Of a stretch of 21,266 nucleotides of DNA, positions 15,523 through 21,266 are shown piece by piece. Numbering within the stretch: the first letter of the stretch is position 1; each line of letters begins with the position of its first letter. A program made the translations under genes and the position numbers. Source of the DNA: SIG440 sp045587485 (lineage in GTDB: Bacteria > Bacillota > Clostridia > Monoglobales > Monoglobaceae); the NCBI GenBank assembly GCA_045587485.1, contig JAZNCI010000067.1, forward strand, positions 1 through 21,266, in the 5' to 3' direction. The notes beneath the pieces are model-generated. The model had not been told where the DNA came from. It saw only the letters and a list, made by a program, of their open reading frames with translations, and ran no database searches.

Positions 15523-16401
15523 ATGAAAACCAAGCTGGATTATTACAAAATTTTTTACGAAACCGCAAGGTTTGCATCATTCTCATCCGCTGCACAGCAT
15601 CTTTATATTTCGCAGTCGGCAATATCTCAGTGCATACATCAACTTGAAAAGGATTTGGGCACAATTTTGTTCAATCGTTCACGTCGGGGCGTAGCTCTTA
15701 CAAAGGAAGGTCAGCTCCTTTTCCAGAAGGTTGAAAGTGCAATGCAATCAATTGAGCAGGGCGAAACCCTTTTGGCACGACTTCATCACCTTGACAGTGG
15801 CTCGCTGATTATTGCCGCGGCAGATACGATAACTGCCCATTATCTTTTGCCTTATCTTGAAAAATTTCATCAGGCGTATCCCGGTATAAGAATTGAAATG
15901 GCAAACTCATATTCATATCATATGCTGCAGCTTGTAAAGGACGGAACAGCCGAGCTTGCCTTTGTCAGCCTTCCTGCCGAGGATGATGAGCTGACAATCG
16001 AACCCTGCCTTGAAATACATGATATATTTGTGGCAGGTCCCGAACACAGTATAAAGCAAAAATACAGTTGGGATGATATATCAAAAGAACCCCTGATACT
16101 CCTTGAAAAGAATTCTATCTCGCGGCGTTTTCTTGATTGGGAATTCAACAAAAAACATATAGAATTAACACCGCAGATTGAGGTTGCCGCACATGAGCTT
16201 TTGCTGAGATTTGCCTCCATCCACCTTGGTGTTTCCTGCGTGGTTGAGGAATTTTCAAAGGACAGCCTTGAACGTGGTGATGTCAAAAAGCTTAACCTCA
16301 ATCCAAGTTTGCCAGCAAGACATATCGGTTATGCGCATCTAAAGCACAACACCTTGTCACTTGCGGCGCAGAGATTTCTTGACTTTATTAAAGAAAAATA
16401 A
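15523..16401 (+). CDS. LysR-family transcriptional regulator
   Basis: 292-residue LTTR. The N-terminal winged helix-turn-helix covers about residues 1-60 (FYETARFASFSSAAQHLYIS, QSAISQCIHQLEKDLG, LFNRSRRGVALTKEGQLL). A linker helix follows, then a periplasmic-binding-protein-like effector domain from about residue 90 (GSLIIAAADTITAHYLLPYLEKF). ATG with AAGGGGTG upstream. LTTRs commonly regulate the gene they diverge from and their own promoter, so the CofE-like gene is the likely target. The effector is unknown. Confidence 0.92.
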   Translation: MKTKLDYYKIFYETARFASFSSAAQHLYISQSAISQCIHQLEKDLGTILFNRSRRGVALTKEGQLLFQKVESAMQSIEQGETLLARLHHLDSGSLIIAAADTITAHYLLPYLEKFHQAYPGIRIEMANSYSYHMLQLVKDGTAELAFVSLPAEDDELTIEPCLEIHDIFVAGPEHSIKQKYSWDDISKEPLILLEKNSISRRFLDWEFNKKHIELTPQIEVAAHELLLRFASIHLGVSCVVEEFSKDSLERGDVKKLNLNPSLPARHIGYAHLKHNTLSLAAQRFLDFIKEK

Positions 16402-16504
16402 CATTTTTATAAGTTTTCTATTGTATTTTTCCTTGTTTTGTGTTATCATAATATAGTCACATAATTTAAACAATTGAAAAAGGGTAGTAATTTTTTATTT
16501 CTAT

Positions 16505-16519
16505 GGGTATTTTATACCC
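16505..16519. promoter_or_regulatory. GGGTAT-TTT-ATACCC palindrome, possible operator
   Basis: Perfect 6-bp inverted repeat with 3-bp centre, in the -35 region of the putative promoter with extended -10 TGTTATAAG (16528-16536). A half-copy AAGGGTA lies at 16480-16486 and can alternatively pair with TACCCTT at 16515-16521. Confidence 0.4.
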
Positions 16520-16542
16520 TTGTTGTATGTTATAAGTATTGA

Positions 16543-16665
16543 ATTTGTTAAAAACGCAAATTCCAAAACTTATAGCATGCAATGTTGCTACCTATCTGTT
16601 TAAATTGTGTGACAACAATCGGAGTTTGCGTTTTTTGTGCGGCAGCTTCGGTTGCCGCACTTTTT
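16543..16665 (+). ncRNA. Unidentified structured RNA or leader ending in a terminator
   Basis: A 15-bp long-range stem, AAAAACGCAAATTCC (16550-16564) with GGAGTTTGCGTTTTT (16621-16635) including one G-U pair, encloses two hairpins: TAGCA/TGCTA and ATTGT/ACAAT. It is followed at once by GTGCGGCAGC-TTCG-GTTGCCGCAC (16637-16660) and a T-rich tail, a classic terminator with cUUCGg loop. A small ORF starts just after. The layout suits a cis-regulatory leader with attenuation or a stand-alone sRNA; I do not recognise a known class. Confidence 0.55.
16637..16665 (+). terminator. Intrinsic terminator with UUCG tetraloop
   Basis: 10-bp stem (one G-U pair) closed by C(TTCG)G and followed by TTTTT. Confidence 0.85.
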
Positions 16666-16686
16666 AATTTGGAAAGGAATTTTACA

Positions 16687-16869
16687 ATAGTTAATTACAA
16701 AAAACCCTATTTTCGCCTTTTTAACGCAATTACAGATGCCATAGAGATACTGCAAAAGGCTCAGATTGATGCAGAAGATGCCTATATTGAAGATGACGGG
16801 GATGAAGAAAGCCTTCCCAATGTAACAAAATTTAAAGTCTACTCTGCCAATAAAAAAGAAGAAAAATAG
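16687..16869 (+). CDS. Small acidic protein with apparent AUA start
   Basis: About 60 residues with the conserved-looking core KKPYFRLFNAITDAIEILQKAQIDAEDAYIEDD and a basic end (ANKKEEK). Small proteins of this LFNAITDAIE type occur in Bacillota, but I know no function. The frame has no ATG after the terminator. AAAGGA (16673-16678) stands 8 nt before an ATA codon (16687) in the position where ATG is expected. The alternatives are a TTG at 16669 that lies before the SD, or an upstream ATG that would place the terminator inside the gene. The start is therefore non-canonical, mutated, or an assembly error. Confidence 0.5.
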   Translation: MVNYKKPYFRLFNAITDAIEILQKAQIDAEDAYIEDDGDEESLPNVTKFKVYSANKKEEK

Positions 16870-16874
16870 CACCA

Positions 16875-16910
16875 AAAAAGACCATTTTCTGCGATGAAAA
16901 TGGTCTTTTT
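16875..16910. terminator. Bidirectional terminator between the small ORF and spoIIE
   Basis: Perfect 15-bp stem AAAAAGACCATTTTC/GAAAATGGTCTTTTT with six-base loop; U-tract in both directions. Confidence 0.9.
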
Positions 16911-16920
16911 AAATGTTCTG

Positions 16921-19056
16921 TCAGGATACTTCCTTCAATTTGACCGAAAGCACAGTCATATCATCCCTGACCTCGCCGTTGTTCTGTTCAATGGCTCGGT
17001 TTAATATCTTGTCCGCCAAACCGCCACTATTATCATTGATAATTGTTTTTTCAATAAAATCACCAACCCACATACTTCCGCATTCTAGGTTTTCGATTCC
17101 GTCGGTTACCATAACTATCACGTCGCCGTCCTTCATATATCTGAGGGTGCTGTCTGCATCAACACCTGCAACAACCCCCACGGGCAGCGATGATGCTTTT
17201 ACAGTATCAACACCCTTACCATGCATAATAAAGCTGGGTTCTGCACCGGTCTTGATAAATTCAGCCTGACCGGTGAATAGGTCAATTATACACAAATCCA
17301 TTGTCACAAAAGCCTCGGCATCAGATTTAAGCAGCATTACAGAATTAATAAATTTCACAGCCATAGCTGTTTCAAACCCTGCGTAAAGAAAGCTTTCAAG
17401 CAGTTCAAGCATAGCACGGCTCTCACGGGCAGCAGCACTGCCTGTACCCATTCCATCGCTTAAGGCAATCACATACTTTCCCCTGCCAATGTGGGTAAAC
17501 CGATAACTGTCACCATTTTCGCCTGATGCGGCACATTCGGCAAAGTCTGTTTCAATCTTAAACTTTTCGGTCGGCTCATCCTTATTTATACTGCACATAC
17601 CTATATCACTTTTTATCTCTTCCGAAATCCCGCCCAAAATTTGCGATACATCGGAAAGCTGCTGTCCAACAGCCTTGCGGTTTTCCTCAAGAATTTTAAA
17701 CCATTCCTGCTTGACCTGATAAATATCAAGCTGATGATTAAGCTCTGCCACCAGATGCGGAAGCTGCTGACACCTTTCCTTGAAACTCTCGTCTGCATCA
17801 TCGGGGGATATCCTGCCTTTTTCGTCCATTGCCTTCATAAGCCCGAAAAGCGACTTATAGGTAAAATCAAAATCCCTGTTCCAGCATATATCGGTCTTTT
17901 TGCACTTTTTGCACACCTTGTCCGCCGCCATATCAAAAAAGGTAGCAAGGTCTGCTCGGTTTTCCCTTTTCTGACCCTCTTTAACAGAACGATTAATATT
18001 TTTTGCCATTGCCTCAAACGACTCTGCCACCGCCTTAAGACGCAGTCTCAGGCTTTCTTTCATTTTCATTATGCCTGCTTTTTCATCCGCATCCAGGCAG
18101 ATAATCTCACCAACCAGACCAATGATTTTGGGTTTTACAAATGCAAAAACCACCGATGCCGCCATAATTTCATAAAGAGTCAACACCGATTCCATTGCAC
18201 CATCAGTATATACAACCAGCATTGCATTTGCAAGAACAACACCCGCGATAACTCCGCCCTTGCCAAATCGTGAAAAAATACCTGCTAAAAAACCACAAAA
18301 GCTGAACGCACCCATAATGGGCATAAAATAGTCGCTACCAATACCGCACACAAGTCCAAGAACAACACCTGCACCTGTTGAATATCCTGCACCGCAGCCT
18401 GCGGCAACCGTCAGAAGCACAACTGCCGCAACTGAGTTCATTATCGAAAAATCAGAACCGATATAAATATCCTGAAGGCTGAGTATAGCTATCGACACAA
18501 CTGCACCAAGGCTCAGCTTTTCCTCACTCCCAAGCTTTTCGGGGAGAAATTTGCCGCCCCGAAGCAGCTTGCCACTTTTCTCAAGCACCAACGCACCTGC
18601 CACCACAGCAACCGACTCGCAAATGAGAAGAAAAAGCTGCGAAAACGAAAATCCTTCCCAAAAAATTGTCACAATTCCGGCAAGGAACACCGCACCCCCT
18701 GCCGCAAGACCTGCTGTGAAATCATTCAGCCGCACCCCACGTTCAAGCACAAACAGCACCGACATATATATTATCCCTGCACTGACATACTTTGCCGTAC
18801 CAAGCCGGTCGCAAACAGCTAACGCACCAAGACTTACCGCAACAAGCGAACCAACCGCACCAAGTGACAGCTTTCGCTCCTGAGCAAGAAATGAAAGTCC
18901 AAAGGGTGCAATGCCCCCATATGGAATTGCCATTGCCATAAAAAAACCAATAATTCTTATCAACCACCCGTTTGGGGTAAATTTAAATTCAATTTTCGGT
19001 CCCTTTGATTTAACCTTCTTCGGTGTATTGTACTTCGAAATCTGTAATTCCGACAT
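16921..19056 (-). CDS. spoIIE: Stage II sporulation protein E (SpoIIE)
   Basis: Membrane-bound PP2C-type phosphatase that dephosphorylates SpoIIAA in the forespore, releasing SigmaF, and joins FtsZ at the polar septum. 711 residues. About ten membrane helices at roughly 33-315, a central regulatory region with the cysteine motif CKKCKKTDIC (382-391), and the phosphatase domain from about 500. Metal and catalytic motifs are intact: SGENGDS (511-517), SDGMGTG (533-539), VTDGIEN (650-656) and RDDMTVL (697-703). ATG 19056 is preceded by AAAGGAGAAGG. Somewhat shorter than the Bacillus protein. Its presence argues that the host sporulates. Confidence 0.96.
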   Translation of the reverse strand: MSELQISKYNTPKKVKSKGPKIEFKFTPNGWLIRIIGFFMAMAIPYGGIAPFGLSFLAQERKLSLGAVGSLVAVSLGALAVCDRLGTAKYVSAGIIYMSVLFVLERGVRLNDFTAGLAAGGAVFLAGIVTIFWEGFSFSQLFLLICESVAVVAGALVLEKSGKLLRGGKFLPEKLGSEEKLSLGAVVSIAILSLQDIYIGSDFSIMNSVAAVVLLTVAAGCGAGYSTGAGVVLGLVCGIGSDYFMPIMGAFSFCGFLAGIFSRFGKGGVIAGVVLANAMLVVYTDGAMESVLTLYEIMAASVVFAFVKPKIIGLVGEIICLDADEKAGIMKMKESLRLRLKAVAESFEAMAKNINRSVKEGQKRENRADLATFFDMAADKVCKKCKKTDICWNRDFDFTYKSLFGLMKAMDEKGRISPDDADESFKERCQQLPHLVAELNHQLDIYQVKQEWFKILEENRKAVGQQLSDVSQILGGISEEIKSDIGMCSINKDEPTEKFKIETDFAECAASGENGDSYRFTHIGRGKYVIALSDGMGTGSAAARESRAMLELLESFLYAGFETAMAVKFINSVMLLKSDAEAFVTMDLCIIDLFTGQAEFIKTGAEPSFIMHGKGVDTVKASSLPVGVVAGVDADSTLRYMKDGDVIVMVTDGIENLECGSMWVGDFIEKTIINDNSGGLADKILNRAIEQNNGEVRDDMTVLSVKLKEVS

Positions 19057-19100
19057 AATATCCTTCTCCTTTGTAATCTGCCTTATTCGTTGTTTTTTTC

Positions 19101-19134
19101 AGTATACATACAGAATGCAAAGATAATTGTCGAA
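19101..19134 (-). promoter_or_regulatory. Spo0A-type promoter of spoIIE
   Basis: Minus-strand -10 TATACT (19106-19101) and -35-like TCGACA (19133-19128) are 21 bp apart. The -35 hexamer overlaps a perfect 0A-box core TGTCGAA (plus strand 19128-19134). A 0A box over a -35 with over-long spacing is the known design of Spo0A~P-activated SigmaA promoters such as spoIIE and spoIIG of B. subtilis. Confidence 0.75.
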
Positions 19135-19218
19135 AGAATAGCGCGTGGAAAATTTTGTAAAAAATATTTCCGCAAAAAAGTCAAAAAACTGTTGTAATTT
19201 ATTTAATATTGATATTTT

Positions 19219-20532
19219 TTATCTAAGATTAAACCACGCATCTATCCCCGGATAGATTGCTGCATCGCCAAGTTCTTCCTCAATTCTCAGCAGGCGGTTA
19301 TATTTTGCAGTTCGATCGGTTCGCGATGGCGCACCGGTCTTTATCTGCCCCGAATTTGTTGCCACAGCGATATCTGCAATTGTGGTGTCTTCTGTTTCGC
19401 CGCTTCGGTGAGATGTTACCGCTGTATAACCTGCACGATTGGCTGTTTCAATCGCCTCTAAAGTTTCGGTCAACGTTCCTATCTGGTTTACCTTTATCAG
19501 AATGGAGTTTGCTGCATCTAAACTAATGCCCTTTTTAAGACGTTCTGTATTGGTGACAAACAAATCATCACCAACAAGCTGAATTTTGTCCCCAAGACGT
19601 TTTGTCAGCATATCCCAGCCTTCCCAGTCTTCCTCTGCCATTCCGTCCTCAATTGAAATTATGGGGTACTTGCCTGCCCAGTCCGCCCAGAATTCCACCA
19701 TTTCTTCACGTGAAAGCATCTTATCAGTCTTCCAGAAATAATACTTGCCTGCCTCGCCAGCCTTCTTTGCTTCCTCATACATCTCGGTGGATGCAGGGTC
19801 AAGAGCAATTCTGAAATCTTCAAAAGGTTTAAAGCCCGCCTTTTCAATAGCGTGAACAATCAGCTTCACTGCATCCTCATCCGATTCAAGATTGGGGGCA
19901 AAGCCGCCCTCGTCACCCACAGCCGTCGAGTAGCCCTTTTCCTTCAGTAGCTTTTTAAGTGTGTGAAATACCTCCGAGCACCATTGCAAAGCCTGACAAA
20001 AGGATTTGGCGCCAACAGGCATAATCATAAATTCCTGACAACTGATTGAGTTATCGGCGTGCTTTCCACCGTTTATAATATTCATCATCGGCACAGGCAT
20101 AACCTTTGCATTTACACCGCCGATATAGCTGTAAAGGCTAAGCCCCAAAGCTGCTGCCGCCGCCTTGGCACAGGCAAGGGATACGGCAAGACAGGCATTT
20201 GCACCAAGACGTGATTTGTTTGGTGTTCCGTCAAGCTTTATCAGCATTTTGTCAATATCAATCTGGTCAAGAACATTAAATCCCAAAAGCTCGTCGGCAA
20301 TCTCGTTATTAATATTTTTAACCGCCTTTAAAACGCCCTGACCCATATATCTTTCGTTGTCACCGTCTCGCAGTTCATAAGCCTCAAAAGCACCTGTCGA
20401 TGCACCCGACGGCACCGCCGCACGACCAACAAAATCGCCTTCGACATACACCTCTACCTCAACAGTGGGGTTTCCACGGGAATCCAAGATTTCTCTCGCA
20501 GCAATTCCTTCAATGGCAATATAATCCTTCAT
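19219..20532 (-). CDS. eno: Enolase
   Basis: Glycolytic enzyme converting 2-phosphoglycerate to phosphoenolpyruvate. 437 residues from ATG 20532, chosen because AAGGAGG lies 8 nt upstream; a longer frame of 14 residues begins before the SD. Catalytic acid E208 (GDEGG) and base K347 (LIKVNQIG), Mg ligands D245, E295 and D322, mobile loop SGASTGAFE (42-50) and GGKHADN (155-161) are all present, as is SHRSGETEDTTIADIAV (374-390). It is monocistronic here; other glycolytic genes are not adjacent. Confidence 0.98.
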   Translation of the reverse strand: MKDYIAIEGIAAREILDSRGNPTVEVEVYVEGDFVGRAAVPSGASTGAFEAYELRDGDNERYMGQGVLKAVKNINNEIADELLGFNVLDQIDIDKMLIKLDGTPNKSRLGANACLAVSLACAKAAAAALGLSLYSYIGGVNAKVMPVPMMNIINGGKHADNSISCQEFMIMPVGAKSFCQALQWCSEVFHTLKKLLKEKGYSTAVGDEGGFAPNLESDEDAVKLIVHAIEKAGFKPFEDFRIALDPASTEMYEEAKKAGEAGKYYFWKTDKMLSREEMVEFWADWAGKYPIISIEDGMAEEDWEGWDMLTKRLGDKIQLVGDDLFVTNTERLKKGISLDAANSILIKVNQIGTLTETLEAIETANRAGYTAVTSHRSGETEDTTIADIAVATNSGQIKTGAPSRTDRTAKYNRLLRIEEELGDAAIYPGIDAWFNLR

Positions 20533-20577
20533 TTCATATCCTCCTTGAAATCTATTTTTTAACAGTATGCACACTTT

Positions 20578-20607
20578 TTGAATTTTTTATATGCGAAAGG
20601 GTATAAT
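20578..20607 (+). promoter_or_regulatory. Promoter of the 20637 gene
   Basis: TTGAAT (20578-20583), 18-bp spacer, TATAAT (20602-20607); SD AAAGGA at 20623-20628. Confidence 0.65.
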
Positions 20608-20636
20608 ACATTTAAAAAACAGAAAGGATGTTAAAA

Positions 20637-21071
20637 ATGATAAATCACGATACTGTTGAGCTTTTAAAGGAATGTAATGCGGGAATTAAAATGGGAGTCA
20701 ACTCAATTGACGAGGTTCTTGACAGGGTAAAGGACGAAAAATTTAAAAAAATTCTTATCAATTCAAAAGAGGAACATCAAAAGCTGGGAAGTGAAACACA
20801 TTCCATTCTGAACGAGTGTGACGAGTGTGGCAAGGACCCCAACATTATGGCACAGGGTATGTCGTGGCTGAAAACAAATATGATGCTTGCCATCGACGAA
20901 ACCGACGAGAAGATTGCCGACTTAATTACCGACGGCTGTGATATGGGAACAAAATCACTCAACAAATACCTAAATCAATACGAAGCTGCATCCGAGGATG
21001 CCAAAAACATTACCAAGCGATTAATTAAAATAGAAGACGATTTGGCAGCAGAAATAAGATGTTATTTATAA
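20637..21071 (+). CDS. Small all-helical protein of unknown function
   Basis: 144-residue soluble protein, start ATG 20637, 8 nt after AAAGGA (an ATG 9 bases earlier overlaps the SD). It begins MINHDTVELLKECNAGIKMG and appears wholly alpha-helical, probably a four-helix bundle, with charged helices containing KEEHQKLGSETH and KRLIKIEDDLAAEIRCYL. It has cysteines in ECNAG, NECDEC and DGCDMG. Homologues in Clostridia are hypothetical, sometimes placed near DUF2383/ferritin-like bundles; I cannot confirm this. No signal peptide or membrane segment. Divergent from eno, with own promoter. Confidence 0.8.
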   Translation: MINHDTVELLKECNAGIKMGVNSIDEVLDRVKDEKFKKILINSKEEHQKLGSETHSILNECDECGKDPNIMAQGMSWLKTNMMLAIDETDEKIADLITDGCDMGTKSLNKYLNQYEAASEDAKNITKRLIKIEDDLAAEIRCYL

Positions 21072-21077
21072 CTCAAA

Positions 21078-21217
21078 AGGGTGCTTGACAGCACCCTCAG
21101 ACCACTGACAAACTCGGTCTACCGCAAGCGAATTAAAATAAAATAAATGTAGGGTATGGCATTTATGACATACCCTAGTAGTAAACGGAACGGTTTTCCT
21201 CGAGAAAACCGTGCCGT
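21078..21217. repeat. Cluster of intergenic palindromes
   Basis: Three hairpins follow the last gene: AGGGTGCT-TGAC-AGCACCCT (21078-21097), likely the gene's transcription end although no U-tract follows; TAGGGTATG/CATACCCTA (21150-21177); and ACGGAACGGTTTTC/GAAAACCGTGCCGT (21185-21217, one mismatch), followed after six bases by TTTTT. Between the first two, AGACC/GGTCT flanks CTGACAAACT. The remainder to the window end shows no gene. Confidence 0.6.
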
Positions 21218-21266
21218 TGCCTGCTTTTTGCGGAATCGTTCTCTCCCTACCCCCGTACGCCGTCGA

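Noticed and set aside
16582..16686. Upstream ATG that would lengthen the small gene to 95 residues
   Set aside because: The extension runs through the long-range stem and the UUCG terminator and has no SD; the SD lies after it, before the ATA.
4337..21097. Similar hairpins with TTGACA at the loop (4337-4367 and 21078-21097) as one repeat family
   Set aside because: Only the loop and a few bases match; stems differ, so chance similarity of two terminator-like hairpins is sufficient.
1..21266. CRISPR arrays, tRNA or rRNA genes, transposases or phage genes
   Set aside because: No regularly spaced direct repeats, no cloverleaf or rRNA-like stretches, and no transposase, integrase or phage structural protein was seen on either strand.

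Overview
The window looks like a chromosomal segment of an anaerobic, endospore-forming member of the Clostridia (Bacillota). The evidence is a full-length spoIIE behind a Spo0A-type promoter, the clostridial/bacilliform gene order oapA-dxs-tlyA-nadK-recN, strong purine-rich Shine-Dalgarno sites and AT-rich intergenic DNA. No species can be named from the sequence alone.

Layout, left to right. At 1-2769 two minus-strand genes, a metallo-beta-lactamase/beta-CASP RNase-like hydrolase (cut by the window edge) and an AT-rich membrane acyltransferase, are each preceded by a near-identical 18-bp box. A plus-strand HD-domain dNTP triphosphohydrolase (3106-4338) converges with a long minus-strand operon that is read 12497 -> 4367: oapA, dxs, tlyA, nadK, recN, an RseC-family redox membrane protein and an ABC-F ATPase. 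The genes abut or overlap by a few bases. The operon is headed by a roughly 650-nt GC-rich structured RNA (12541-13192, minus) with its own consensus promoter. Its place directly before the four-helix membrane protein gene and dxs, together with its size, identifies it as OLE (ornate, large, extremophilic) RNA, and the membrane protein as its partner OapA.

From 12.5 to 14.2 kb the DNA encodes mainly RNA. Beyond OLE lies an apparently undescribed type I toxin-antitoxin-like module: a 24-residue hydrophobic peptide with a consensus SD buried in a hairpin, opposed by a convergent small antisense RNA that shares a bidirectional terminator. Next comes a separate plus-strand small RNA candidate (13922-14084), a long imperfect hairpin with its own promoter and terminator, whose 3' arm can pair with either of two partners.

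The right part holds a CofE-like (F420-0:glutamate ligase family) gene divergent from a LysR regulator, an unidentified structured RNA/leader (16543-16665) ahead of a small ORF that seems to use an AUA start, spoIIE with a 0A box and a 21-bp -35/-10 spacer, enolase, and a small helical protein of unknown function. The window ends in a cluster of palindromic intergenic repeats. The dxs-tlyA-nadK-recN block usually includes argR and is followed by spoIVB-spo0A in related bacteria; neither is present here.
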